The translations under genes were made by a program, and so were the position numbers. Shown in pieces: positions 1-10,402 of a stretch of DNA of 40,688 nucleotides (its first letter is position 1; the number at the start of each line of letters is the position of its first letter). Origin of the DNA: Chara braunii (Eukaryota > Streptophyta > Charophyceae > Charales > Characeae); contig BFEA01000010.1 in NCBI GenBank assembly GCA_003427395.1, positions 886,854 through 927,541 on the forward strand, in the 5' to 3' direction. Under the pieces are notes generated by a model. It ran no database searches and was not told where the DNA came from. It was given only the letters and a program-made list of their open reading frames with translations.

Positions 1-220
1 GCAGTCTGTTTCGCTACTTGCTACTACGTGTGTAAGGTCAGTCTTTGTATCTAAGTCTTCCCTGCGCTATTCAGCACTTTTGTATGTATGAGAATGCACA
101 TTGTCTGTCGAGATTCTACTCTCACCGCATTGTCCATTTCAGTCCTTTTCGTCACATTGCAGTTCCTCGGTTATTACAAACATCACATATCTGTGCATGT
201 AACATATTCCTTGCATGTGG

Positions 221-308
<88 letters not shown>

Positions 309-814
309 CACATGCAGGAAGGTGCATACACACATACCCTGGCAACTCCTCTCACACTATGGCTGCTACCAAGCTCTGGGTATAGCAGTCACCCTCTTGC
401 TCAACTAATCCTAATCTCATGTAAGCTGAAGCGAACGAAGTGCAAACCAATGCCTTTGTCATCCCTTCATATAGCCTCAAACAGCATATTAGGCGCATCC
501 AATTGGATGGCCCAGCTTGCTCGCTTTGTCTTCGGGTTGAGTCAAGGGTAAGCGTGCTCTGAATCTCAAACCCCCAGCACACTGTTAAATCTAAGGGGCA
601 AGAAACAATGGATGCAGAAAAGACCCAAGTCAAACACTCGAAAGTGACTGAAGGATACCTTACTAAGCAGCAGTTCTCTTTCCCACAACCAATCCTGTTT
701 GGTTGATCTGATGATTGACGGCTACAAAACCTTTGGATCTCTATAATTCAACTTTTGAATTGCATGCAGGTACTAGGGAATCCATGGTGTTCACTCTACA
801 TTTGCTGGTGATCG
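1..814. other. 3' flank of the coiled-coil gene, no gene seen
   Basis: No open frame here looks like a gene: the longest frames run through the dinucleotide repeat or have no recognisable composition. The stretch lies immediately downstream of the stop codon (815-817, minus strand) of the coiled-coil gene, so it should hold that gene's 3' UTR and termination region. I could not pick a convincing polyadenylation site. Confidence 0.5.
221..305. repeat. Compound microsatellite (CT)n(CA)n
   Basis: About twelve CT units (221-244) run straight into about thirty CA units (245-305). The apparent His/Thr- or Val/Cys-rich reading frames over it are artefacts of the repeat. It is likely length-polymorphic. 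Confidence 0.97.
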
Positions 815-3800
815 TCAACATTCAACATTCCAGCTTTTGGATCCCACTTTATTCCTGATAACTGGACTACAAGGTTCTCCTGCAAAAATTACCATAGGAG
901 GATGCTGAAAATCTGCAACGTTCAGAACAGAAGGGAGCTGACTGACCTTGCTCTTCCAGAAGATCAGCGACAGTGACCGGCAAGGCAGCTTCAAGGTCAA
1001 CACTCCGTGATCCAATAGATCGCTTCATAACACTCACTGTCGATCCTGATGGAGTTAGACCTAGATTTGTTGCTGCCGTAAGCGGGTGTGACTGCACTTG
1101 ACTTGGAAACAACCTTTTGTTCTGTTCCATTTTCTTTTTCTGTATGCAAAAAGGAGCAAGAGACAAGATCAATGACATCGGACTAATGTGATGACCACAC
1201 GACTCACACTGCTCGTCACAGCATCGCACAACATGCTGCATCACACAAACTTCATGCGCGAGATGCACACCACACACGATATGAGACACTTTGAAAATTG
1301 TTTTAAAAAACGTATTATGCGACTCTTTTGTGTATGTTACGATCCTGGCCACTTTTGAAGTCCACAATCATCAGAAAGTACAATGTTGTCCAATTGCGAA
1401 AAGAAATGAATGAACTTGAGCCCAATGCCGTCCAATTGCAAAAGAAATGAAAGAACTTGAGAGGAGAGAGAGGGAAAGAAGAAGAAGAAGAANTAAGAAA
1501 GAAGAAAGAGATGATTGACTCCAGCATAGACCAAAGACAAAGCTCTTCTTCTTCGCTCAACAACCTCCTCCTCTTTATCTCCTCCTCTCTTATTCAAACA
1601 ATAAATAAACAATAATAATGTTGAACAGCTGAACCAGAATCAATGTCCGAATCCCACTTCTACTGCAGGCACAAGATGAAGTCCACCATAGCCATGGCAG
1701 CCCTTCTTCTTCCTCCACATACAGACCGAGGCTATGGCGGACAACTGAGGCTTCAGCCTCCTGTACCAAAGACAACCCCAAGCAGCTACACCGCTGCCCT
1801 TCTTCAAGGTCATCACCCAGCAGCTATACCACTGCCGACTCAACCGCCATGCCTGACTCTGTCCGAGCTTCCTTGATGCGGCACTACTCCCACTGAGGCC
1901 TTCCTGATGCAGCGCCTAGCAAGGAGATGAAGATGGTGCCTACCATAGCCAGTAAGTACCTCGCCACTCTCCTCCTTGGTCCCCTTCTTTCTCCTCCTCC
2001 TACCGGTAGAGCTCCACCATAGCCAAGGTGGAAGCTCCCAGCTTCTTCCTCCCAGCAGCGCTGTAGTGCCCAGCGCTACACCACCTAGCGCTCCAGCAGC
2101 GTGACGCCCAACTCGCACACTGAAGAATGAGGCGGAGCTCTTGCCTCCGCCTCTAGATATAGCGGCCTGCTTGCCTCTTGGGCGATGACTTCCAGGCCGC
2201 TCGGCCTCTCCAAGCAACCGGTACTTCCTCCGTTTCGGAGGGAAACATCATTGCAGACCCTGATATTACCCGCACAGGCTCTAGACTCAGACTGGTTGGA
2301 CTGGTACCGGCCTAGACCTACCCTACCGCTACTGGACTCTAAAAATGCCAACTTTGTCTTTTTCTGCTCGGCCTCCAGTACCCCCTCACGCCAACTGCAG
2401 TGGGGTGCAGTATCGGCCTACCGGCCTACTTGAGTGTTTTTCCGCTACCCCAAGGGCGTCAGGGCCGCTAGCTTCGCCACTTGAGTGTTTTTCCCTGTTA
2501 CAACCCTCAATGCCACAGCCACAGGTAAGTACCGGCCCAACGGGCCTACCAAACAAGCAAGTACCCTTGCGGGTCACACACACACTCATACCGACAAGCA
2601 CTCAGACAGACACGCAGGTCACAAGCACACACCCAGAGACAGACTTAGAAAACACAGCAGAATGCGGGAATCTCATCAAGGCATCCATTCCATCGACAGA
2701 ACTTCAGAAATCAGCAGTGTTCTCAGTCTGTGTTTTGAAGGGTCATTACAGTGTATACACTTGGGTGAATAAAGCCACCAACACTCCCAGCAGGTACCTC
2801 TCTTGCTCTCTCCCTCTCTCTGCACGTATTCCACTTCCCTTGCTACCTCTCTCTCTGCACGTCTTCCACTCTCTCTCTCTCTCTCTCTCTCTCTTGGTAA
2901 CTATGTCGCCTGGCACCATCGACCACCCTCACTTGACCAGGGTAGTGCTGCTATGCAGAGGACAGACAGCAACCAGTTCTGTGATCCTCCTAGGGGATAA
3001 AACGCGTTATGACGGCCAAATTGCCCATGCTGGACAACAAGCGCATACTGTTGGGCGATTGGTTGCTGTTACCCAAACTCCAATTTGGACGAGTCCTTTC
3101 AGGGCAGGAGGTCTCTGTGCAGATGAGCCTAGCCATCACCCTCCTGTGCCCCATGGACAGAAAATGGGGTTCAGTTGTTGCATTGTTTAGCTTTTGCCAC
3201 CCTCCCCCCCAAAGGAAAAACAAGATAAAAGGATGGGAAAACAAGGAAATCGCCACAAAGGTTCGAAAAGCAGGCCGGATTCAGTAAGGTTCGGTCTGAG
3301 AACAACCTCCTGTGATTGCACAGTAGCCTGGCTTAGAGTGGAGGATCAAAGCAAGAGCTGCAAGGGCAGAGGGGTGCAACCATATGTTTTGTAGTTTGAT
3401 GGTTGTGGACAAAGTGCCAAGTGACTCTGCCCTGAAGAAGCAAATAGAAGTGAGATTTCTGGTATCTTACGATATCTTCCATCTCTTTCTTCATGGATTC
3501 CACTCGTCCTTCTGCTGCCTTTGCGGCCTCCACTGCAGCATTGAGGTCAGCATGCACTTTTGTCACCTCCAGGTCTTTATGGTCAAGGTTACTCATCAGT
3601 AACCGCACTTGGGCTGTTGCCGAATCCAAACTCTTTCTGGCCTCCACCACCTCAACTTCCTTCCTTGCTGTTGCAGTCTGCCACCCTTCAGCTTCTGCAA
3701 TCAACCCCTCTGTTTCTTTCCGTAGCTCATTTATCTCTGCTTCTCGCCACTCTGCAGTCGAGCGCAGGGTCTCCATTTCCGTCGCCGTGGAGGTAAGCTT

Positions 3801-4240
3801 TGTGCACAATTCCTCTACCTCTGCTTGCTTTTCTCCCAGTAACTGCTCCGAACTTTCCACCTTCCTTCTGAGTTCAGCTACCTCAACACAGAGTATTTTT
3901 ATTTCATAGTCTTTCCCAGCAAGCCGCTCTCGCAAGCCCTTCTCCTCATCAGTAGACCTGCCAATTTCTGCTCTCAGAACCACCAACTCTGCATCCCTGC
4001 TCCCAAGAGCCGTCCTCAGACTGTCAATCTCTGAAAGCATTGCTTCAGATTGGTTGCGAAAACCCTCAAGCCACTGTGCTGTCTGCTTGAGTTTCTGTGC
4101 AGCCTTTCCCTTGGCAGCTTCGAGATAACGCATCTTCACATCCTTCTCCTTAAGAGCGGCAAGAAGTTCATCCCGTTCCTTGGCCATCTCACTTGCTCTC
4201 CATTCTGCCATGATCAGATTTTTCCCTTGCCCTACCAGCT
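815..4240 (-). CDS. Coiled-coil protein of unknown function, three 3' exons
   Basis: This is the only host-like gene in the window. Exons on the minus strand are 4240-3471, 1139-947 and 879-815 (stop TGA). Seen: an acceptor CAG before 4240, donor ATC|GTAAGA at 3471/3470, acceptor GCATACAG before 1139, donor CAAG|GTCAGT at 947/946, and acceptor TTTTTGCAG before 879. Phases match at both junctions, and the last intron is only 67 bp. If translation starts at the ATG at 4211 (MAEWRASEM) the product is 332 residues. Residues 1 to about 247 are an almost unbroken Glu/Lys/Ala/Leu-rich coiled coil; the last 85 are less charged, contain SGSTVSVMKRSIGSRSVDLE and end WNVEC. Codons upstream of that ATG to the acceptor (LVGQGKNLI) also look coding, so an upstream exon may exist. 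I do not recognise the family; a structural or scaffold role is only inferred from the coiled coil. Confidence 0.7.
1140..3470. other. Large intron of the coiled-coil gene, repeat-like content
   Basis: This 2.3-kb interval lies between two phase-0 splice junctions of the gene. It contains a degenerate tandem duplication of about 44 bp (1386-1464, both copies with GTCCAATTGC and AAGAAATGAA), a GAA-rich tract with one ambiguous base at 1493, and a CT microsatellite (about 2869-2894). The stretch 1600-3300 shares a style with the LTRs further along (repeated ACCATAGCC or GGCTATGGC, CAGGTAAGTACC), so it is probably a degraded LTR or leader piece. I could not find LTR ends or a target duplication. 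The longest plus-strand frame (2345-3190) has no recognisable protein character. Confidence 0.4.
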
Positions 4241-4965
4241 CTGTCAATCCAAGAGAATCCCACCCACACAGACGGCAGAAATCCACGTATCACAGATCAG
4301 CCTCCCCCATTTACAAATGAACAGTCACCTCAGAGCAATCAACCACCTTGGCCCTTGCCATGCCACAATTTTGCTGTACCCATTGCTTTTCTGTTCCTTT
4401 GCTTCTCCTTTCAATCTTCCATTTAGCAGTTGATGGTCTCTGGGGCAAAGGGACCCGAGGAAATTTTAAAAACAGAAAAGAAACTTCGAGTTAATGTGGT
4501 ATGATTGCAGGTGTATGGGTGCCATCAGAGTTCCATACCATGCCAATACTCTGTGAGTGTGCGGACATATTGCTGATAAACGGAAGCCGGGATCAAAGTT
4601 CAAACCTCTAGGGATGGAATTGCATCAGCTTACGATAGGGTTACACAGAGGGTTGGGAAAGAATGACAGGCAAAAGGGACAAACCCAAAAAGGAGGGTAA
4701 AGGAGTTATGATTGCAAGTCCTGCACACTGTCTGCATTCTCAGGCCCCTGAATGTTGGCGCCCTCTGCAGTTGGCGCCTGTTCTCAAATTCCTCTTTTGG
4801 CACTTTCGGATTTCGATACTTGGCGACATCCGGCATTCTGGTGCCCAGACCCAGACTCAGCCTCTTCAGTGTGACTATGCTTCGACATTGTGTTCAGGAA
4901 TCCAAGACTGAGACTTTGAGACTTTGCCACTTTGTGTCTCCGACCGTCGAGTTGTGTCGAGCCTG
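4241..4965. other. Unassigned DNA between coiled-coil exon and element A
   Basis: No supported gene. On the minus strand this is directly upstream of the coiled-coil exon, so it is either intron or promoter/5' UTR. A short minus-strand frame from the ATG at 4888 (MSKHSHTEEAESGSG) looks like an acidic, disordered N-terminus but hits a TGA at about 4784, and no donor with the phase needed for the acceptor at 4240 was found. Confidence 0.4.
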
Positions 4966-6066
4966 TGCAAGGAATATGAGTGTGAGCGATATACATCAAA
5001 CCAAATTGCGAAATCACACAGCTGTCCAAGTAGTCGCGTCCCAAGCAGAGAGTACAAATGCACCGAGAAAACCATCCATATAGAGCAATACAATGAAGTA
5101 ATGAGCCAATGTTCAAGCCCGTAGGCAACACGAACACAGTATTCAAAGTCGCTCTGCTCTGTCTGGTGCTCAGCGCCCAGCCCACTCTACCCGACTATCC
5201 TACCTACAGCTGGTTCACGCAACAGGATCACTTCGACTCACAAAGACCAATGTACATGACTGCCAACACCATCGCCAACCTCTCTTCATGTAGCAGGTAC
5301 GTATCTTGTCACCCTCAATCAGACCTTCATTACCCCACACTCACCTCCTTCCCTGAAGACCACTCAATCGCCCGCATTACCCCCTGGCGCCCAGCAGCCC
5401 GGCTATGGCCGTCTGCGCCCCGCTGCCCTGCAGCACTCCACATCACCTCTACGCGCCCCGTCAGCGCCCTTGGCAGCGAAGCAGCATCAAGCGAGAGCGC
5501 AGCAGCACTTCTGCATTGCCAGCACTGGCCAGAATGCCTGGCCTGGGCTGCCTCACTCCTTTTGTGGAAGTGGCAGCCTCCTGGATGCTGCGTGTGGCCT
5601 GGCGGGAAGCTTCCAGTAGCTTCCGGTTGGGTCCCAGACCCTGCACCCAGGCCCGAGACTACAGTTGATGGCCTGGCCCGTTTACAGTTAGGCACGGCCT
5701 GAGTCTCTGGACTTGGGCTGTTTGCTGCATCTGTGCAGGGCTCCCAGGCAGGTGCATTGGCACTACTGCTTTTGCCAAGGCCAAAGGCCTGCTTCCCAAT
5801 GTATCGGCCCTGCTTTGTGTGTGTGCCCGGGCGCAACTGTCAAGGCCTGGGCCAGCTGTATGACGCAGAAATGTGACGCTCACACGTCTACCCAACCAAC
5901 TGGCGTGCTGCGAGAGCCTGAATACCCACATATTGAATTGTCAAATTTTGCCTCTGACGAATATTCAGGCCCGCCTTCACTTAGGGCGGGCACTTTGGCT
6001 TGCTGGGGGCCTTAACCCAGAACAATGTGATGTCTGATAGGGCCCCTTGAGGGCTTGTTCCTCACA
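4966..6066 (-). repeat. Element A 3' LTR
   Basis: It is bounded by TGCAAGG at 4966 and CTCACA at 6066 (TG..CA on either strand). It aligns along its length with 22623-23789 and, from about 5170 on, with 24863-25761. A polypurine tract abuts its upstream end on the minus strand, which identifies it as the 3' LTR. Relative to the 5' LTR it lacks the 30-bp tandem units and the hairpin. Confidence 0.9.
5294..5303 (+). promoter_or_regulatory. Antisense splice-donor-like site in element A 3' LTR
   Basis: On the plus strand (antisense to element A) the LTR reads CAG|GTACGT, with the boundary at 5296/5297, about 331 bp from the TGCAAGG end. The same position in the other A, B and C LTRs carries a similar motif. 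Its use as a donor is inferred only. Confidence 0.35.
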
Positions 6067-6079
6067 TTCCATCCCCCTT
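6067..6079 (-). other. Element A polypurine tract
   Basis: On the minus strand AAGGGGGATGGAA lies directly against the start of the 3' LTR (TGTGAGG), the expected place for plus-strand DNA priming. Confidence 0.85.
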
Positions 6080-6104
6080 AGCTTTGAAAGTCCGCTGAGA
6101 TGCT

Positions 6105-6583
6105 TCATGCTGGTGTCTTCCCCTTCAGTCTCTTCTCATAATCTGCAACGATCTGAGGAGCTGTCTTGACAAGTTCCTCCCTTGAAATCCATCGATCTTC
6201 CTTCGGATCAGTATGATGCCTGAAATGTACTCTGTACTCCCTCGCAGGTTTGGGGGGTCTTCCCCTGCCAGGTGGCTTGGGAACAGGCGTGTCTCTGTGA
6301 TCCAGGATGTCGTTGACGTCCACATGGCCATCCATGGTTGGGGGCAGCATAGATCTTCGTGATGGGAACTGTGTTGTCTCAGCGAAAGGTGCAAGCTTGG
6401 AGGCGTGGAAAACAGGGTAAGTGTGTAAGTGACCAGGGATACGAATGACGTACGAGGGACCATCCAAATCATTCCCCACAATGTCTAAGACTTCCCAGGG
6501 ACCAAAATACGGAGGCATTAGTTTCCTAGAGATGCCAAACTCCTGTCCCAACTCACTAGCCTTGACCCAGACACGTTCCCCTA
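6105..6583 (-). pseudogene. pol: Element A integrase C-terminus with chromodomain-like tail
   Basis: This is the 3' end of the element A pol gene, cut off from the rest of the integrase (15081 onward) by element D. Visible in order: the post-core module GERVWVKASELGQ; a GPY/F-type module (PPYFGPWEVLDIVGND, HTYPVFHASKLAPF); a basic proline linker (PKPPGRGRPPKP); and a final 50 residues DILDHRDT ... REYRVHFRHH ... EDRWISREEL ... IVADYEKRL. That tail has the spacing of a chromodomain (ILDHR, a single Trp, a final LI..YE-type helix) but lacks the usual YLVKWKGY sequence. In the family such tails steer integration by binding chromatin; here that is inferred. The frame is open over this stretch and ends at 6105. 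The first residues of the open frame above 6583 belong to the LTR of D. Confidence 0.85.
6580..6583. other. Target-site duplication of element D, left copy (CCTA)
   Basis: CCTA at 6580-6583 abuts the D LTR and is repeated at 15081-15084 on the other side. Removing D and one copy restores CCCCTACCTG, which matches the homologous site in element B (CACCTACCTG near 28643). Confidence 0.9.
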
Positions 6584-7432
6584 TGCAATCAGACTTGCTC
6601 TCATCCACACTTCGCATGCATGCAAACAGGTGCTCAGCAAACTGGCGGCAAGCACCCACTCAAAACTCAGAGATATGGCAGCCAAGAACACAGTTCAGGT
6701 ACAAGTTCACTTCAATGGCTATGGCGACTCAGCGCCCACACAACTCTCTGTTCGCACACACAGGATCACCCTGGATATCCCACACGCGATACTCTGTACA
6801 CACACACACACTCACACTGCACACTATCTACAGCTACGGCGGCTATGGCCGCTACTACCGTATCGCTATGGCTAAGCTCCCTCTCTCTCGCCCACTTCGT
6901 CCTTGGGCTCGCTGCAGACCACCTCGCACAAGTCACTATGACAGAGCTTCCGCATAGCTCACGCAGGAATGAATCAATGGCTGGACGCTTCCCTTTGATT
7001 TATACTTCTGTAGCTCGTTGGTCTGGCCCTTTCCCTTGCCCGTGGTGCACACAGTCCCATGCGGTACTTGCTTGACTGGACTAGGACTGACTGGGACCGG
7101 TACTCCTGACTGCATGGGCTTCCACTGCCAACTCGATGCAGTCTCACTGCCGAGTACTGCAGTTGGGCTCACCACTTGCCCACTTGCCCACTTGCCTCAG
7201 CCAAAACGTGAGCAACTTTGAAAGGCCACTACTAGGACTTCTACTCCACAGATCTACAGATCGAACCCCTGCTACCTACGGACCCTACGACAGTCTACCA
7301 ACTGTCACAAATACGCAGATCACGGGTTCAACTCTCGGGGTCGACACAGATACTGTACACAGGTAATGTGAGGACTAGGGATCGAGCCCTGGGATCTGCA
7401 TCGGCTACTGCGAACTGGTGAATACCATTTCA
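6584..7432 (-). repeat. Element D 3' LTR
   Basis: It starts TGCAATCAGAC and ends ACCATTTCA, and it pairs with 14121-15080. It is about 110 bp shorter than the 5' copy because it lacks a block with two copies of GACTGTAGCAGCTACGAC, and it has a shorter CA tract. It contains a CA/CT microsatellite around 6798-6820. Confidence 0.93.
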
Positions 7433-7444
7433 CTCCCGCCGGCC
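7433..7444 (-). other. Element D polypurine tract (short)
   Basis: On the minus strand GGCCGGCGGGAG precedes the LTR start TGAAATGG. It is purine-rich but interrupted by CC, so it is weaker than in A or B. Confidence 0.6.
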
Positions 7445-7509
7445 TAAATTCGAGGTCCTCCGAGAATATTTCAATCCAAGACTGGACCTTTACCTTTCTT
7501 ATCTCACTC

Positions 7510-8390
7510 GTAGGCTCTTACTATGTCGGGAGCTGCTTCTAGAAGTTCTGTTCTCGTAAACCAGCAGTCGTCCTCTGGCTCCTGATAAGCAAATCAGGCC
7601 TTATACTGTTTCTATGGATGACCTCTACCTCCTGTTCTAAACACATCTTCACCTACGATGCAGTCAATGTCCATCTTCCGTCCATGTCTGGAGGGATCAT
7701 GGACTGTCTAGATGGAAACTGCTGACTTGTGACACACGGCAGCAAATTTGATGGATGAAATACAGGGTACGTGTGGAGGTATGCTGGGATCTCTATGGTG
7801 TAGGCTGGTCCATCCCGTCCGCCCTTGACTTCTAGAACTGGCCACGGCCCTCTATACGCGGGCAGTAACTTCTGCGAGATATTTTCCTCAGGAGCACACT
7901 CTTTGGACTTGACCCAGACTAAGTCGCCTACTTGGAACTGCGATGGGCGACGGTGCGTGTTGGCTTGCTCAATCATTCTATGATGGGCCTTCCTGAGGTT
8001 CTCAACAACCGTAGCTAGCTCTCTTTCGTGTTGTATCGCAAACTCCCTAGTACCGGGCGGTAGCCTGTGAATCTGATCCCGGTTAAGTCCCTCAAACGGT
8101 CTGCGCGGTCTAAAGGACTTGTGCAACTCATTGGGAGTGCAACAGGTGGACAAGTGCACGCTGTTATTGTACGCACTGGCTACCTTGGGCAACATCTCGT
8201 CCCAATTGACTTGATCAGGTCTAATATACATGCGCAGAACTTGCTGCAGGATCTTATTCATCTGCTCCGTCTGACCGTTAGTCTCTGGATGGCGGTCAAA
8301 TGACATCAACAACTTGGATCCGTAGACTTTCATTAGTTCCTGCCAGTTCTGGCTGGTGAAGCGCGTATCTCTATCACTAACAATAGACAA
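7510..8390 (-). pseudogene. pol: Element D integrase, second half and chromodomain remnant
   Basis: On the minus strand the open frame 8390-7653 carries the second catalytic Asp (IVSDRDTRFTS) and the catalytic Glu in HPETNGQTEQMN, then the post-core region (FQVGDLVWVKSKE), the GPY/F-type module (LLPAYRGPWPVLEV) and HTYPVFHPSNLLP. So the D and E of the DDE triad are intact here. After MDG the frame ends, but other frames down to about 7510 still read EPEDDCWFTRTELLEAAPDI, the counterpart of the chromodomain-like tail of A and B. The first catalytic Asp is in the next piece upstream, in a different frame. Confidence 0.88.
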
Positions 8391-8406
8391 TGGGACGCCA
8401 TGCTCA

Positions 8407-8770
8407 CTAACCCAAAAATAAAAAAAACTTTTGAATCACTAACTCAGTACGGGCCTCTGCAAGCAAAGGGACAAAAACAGTGTATTTGCTAAATCTGTCA
8501 ACTATGACCATGACTTGGCTCTTGCCGTGCCTACTCTTGACTTGAGTATCCATAAAGTCAATGGACACAGAGTCTCCGGGCTGGTCGGGAATAGGCAAGG
8601 GTCTGAGAAGACCGAGAGGGGCACTCGTAGTACTCTTATTTCTCTAGCAAACCATACAACTGCGGACATACTCCATGCAGTCGATCTTCATTCCTGGCCA
8701 TGTGTGCGCATGCATCAGGTTGGCTACAGTCTTTTGCCAACCGAAATGTCCCTCTGTGTCGTGGCACTCC
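8407..8770 (-). pseudogene. pol: Element D integrase zinc-binding region and first core half
   Basis: Minus-strand frames show the N-terminal HHCC-type zinc-binding region (ECHDTEGHFG and YVRSCMVC) followed by the core start SIDFMDTQVKSRHGKSQ and VDRFSKYTVFVPLL, which holds the first catalytic Asp. The frame breaks at FFLFLG, where the DNA is a T-rich homopolymer run (8417-8428), and resumes in another frame as EHGVPLSIVSDRD. This looks like a one-base slippage mutation. A second break separates the zinc region from the core around 8600-8643. Confidence 0.85.
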
Positions 8771-9479
8771 CCTAGGATCAAGCTACGGATTTCCTCACTG
8801 TTAGGAATGCACAAACGGTCTACTACATTGATCTTCTCAAATAGTAACCCCTCTGTAGTGCAGTAATCTGGCTCGATTAACCTCTCTGTAGTGCAGTAAT
8901 CTGGCTCTGTCTCTGGGGCCTCTTTGACTCTCTTGAGGAGGCCGCTATAAATAGGGTCCTGCGCATACGCCTGTCTAACTTTCTCGTACAGGCCACTCCC
9001 TATATCCAGAGAGTGAACTATAGATCCAAAGTAGTCTGATCTCCTACTTAGAGCATCTGCAACTACATTGTACTTGCCCTTAACTGGCTTGATCTCAAAG
9101 TCGTACTGGTCTATCTCAGGGGCCCACCTAGTCAACTTAGGTGTCATCTTGGCCTGTGTCTTCAGCCATCTAAGTGTCTTGTGGTCTGAATACACCTTAA
9201 AGTGCTCTTAAGGCATGTCTGAGAGCTTAGAGTTCTCTCTCATACGTCGAGGTGGCTACCTTCTCTGAGGGCATCCTCGCTGACATGAACTCTACGGGTC
9301 TGTAGCCATTGTCGTCGTCCTGCTGTAACACGACACCTATTCCATACTGACTTGCGTCCGTGCTGACGACAAATGGCAAGGACTGATCTGCTACCTTGAG
9401 GATAGGGTACTCTATCAACGCGCGCTTTAACTTCTTTAGCGCAGACGTACAATCCTTATCCCACTGCCAGATTGCCTCT
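8771..9479 (-). pseudogene. pol: Element D RNase H and connection
   Basis: The minus-strand frame carries PFVVSTDASQYGIG (first RNase H Asp), the STYEREL helix, VYSDHKTLRWLKTQ and NVVADALSRRSDY, the usual gypsy RNase H landmarks, so catalytic residues look present. A frameshift lies at about 9200-9227 between STYEREL and the SDHKTL segment. In the linker toward the integrase an 11-codon unit (EPDYCTTE..) is duplicated in tandem (8851-8908) without breaking the frame. Confidence 0.85.
8851..8908 (-). repeat. 33-bp tandem duplication in element D pol
   Basis: CTCTGTAGTGCAGTAATCTG occurs at 8851 and again at 8884, a 33-bp offset. It adds eleven codons in frame. Confidence 0.9.
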
Positions 9480-10300
9480 TTCTTGAGCAACCTGCAAAGG
9501 GGAGCGGTGATAGTCGAGAAGTTCCTCACGAACTTCCTATAGTAATTACCTAGGCCTAGGAACGACCGCAACTCAGTCAACGTGTGGGGTGTCGACCAGT
9601 CCCTAAGCGCTGCTATCTTACTGTCCTCAGGCTTAATGTCATCTCCGTCTAACACGTGGCCCAAGTACAGGACTTGTGTCTTGGCCCACTCGCACTTCTT
9701 CGCATTGATCTTGAAGTTAGCTTCTCTCAACTTCTCCAAGACCTGCCTCAAATGACACTGGTGTTCCTGGAAGGTCCTACTGAACACTAAGATAATGCCC
9801 ATATCTAGTCCGGATCGCAGTCTTGTACTGGTCATCAGGATGGACCTCTATCTGATGATATCCGGACTTTAACTCGCCCACTTCGTGTCCTGAGGTTGCC
9901 ATCTTTAAAAAATATCTGCAACCTTGCACCCGATCTAAGAGATCGTCTATCCTGGGCAGTGGTTCAGCATTCTTAACTGTAATCGCATTCAGACCCCTAT
10001 AGTCTATACACATGCGCAGCTCTCCTTCCTTCTTGGGGACAAACAAAATTGGTGCTCCAAAAGGAGACGAACTGGGCCTAATCCAACCTTTCTCAAGGAG
10101 CTCATCCGATTGCTTGCACAGCTCCTCCAACTCTCTTGGGGACATCCTGTAAACTGCTCCCTTAGGAGTTCTACTGCCAGGCTCTATCTTTATCCTGTGC
10201 TGGATTGGCCACGACACTACTCCTGTCGGCTGCTCTATCAGATCTTTAAACTCTTCCAACAGCTTGGCAATGGCTGGATCCATGAAACTATCCTCTGTCT
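9480..10300 (-). pseudogene. pol: Element D reverse transcriptase with catalytic deletion
   Basis: The minus-strand frame has the N-terminal gypsy RT signature ([50 protein letters not shown]) and, after a break, the thumb/connection part (CEWAKTQVLYLGHVLDG, LRSFLGLGNYYRKFVRNFS). Between KTAIRTRYGH and ILVFSRTFQEH (about 9785-9810) some 70-80 codons are missing, including the YxDD catalytic motif and the MPFGL..AP segment that A and B still have. A nine-residue extra piece (ATSGHEVGE) interrupts FLKM..LKSGYHQIEVH. The enzyme cannot be active. Confidence 0.9.
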
Positions 10301-10402
10301 TAGGCTCAGTGACAGGTCTGACATACACTACGAAGACCTGGTCCTCTAATTGCTCCTTTCTCACTAGTCGCGCGAACGCGGGAGCACTGAGGCAGCAATG
10401 TG

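Noticed and set aside
45-408. Plus-strand frames with long His/Thr runs
   Set aside because: They are translations of the CA/CT microsatellite and have no other protein character.
2345-3190. 281-codon plus-strand frame as a gene
   Set aside because: It runs over a CT microsatellite and repeat-like DNA inside an intron and has no recognisable domain. Its composition resembles the LTR and leader DNA elsewhere in the window.
4784-4888. Minus-strand frame MSKHSHTEEAESGSG as a first exon of the coiled-coil gene
   Set aside because: It ends in TGA after 34 codons, and no donor with the phase needed for the acceptor at 4240 was found.
5109-5836. Long frames on both strands inside the A LTR
   Set aside because: The same region is present in other LTR copies with frameshifts, and neither strand shows conserved protein sequence. 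The LTRs are GC-rich, which lengthens random frames.
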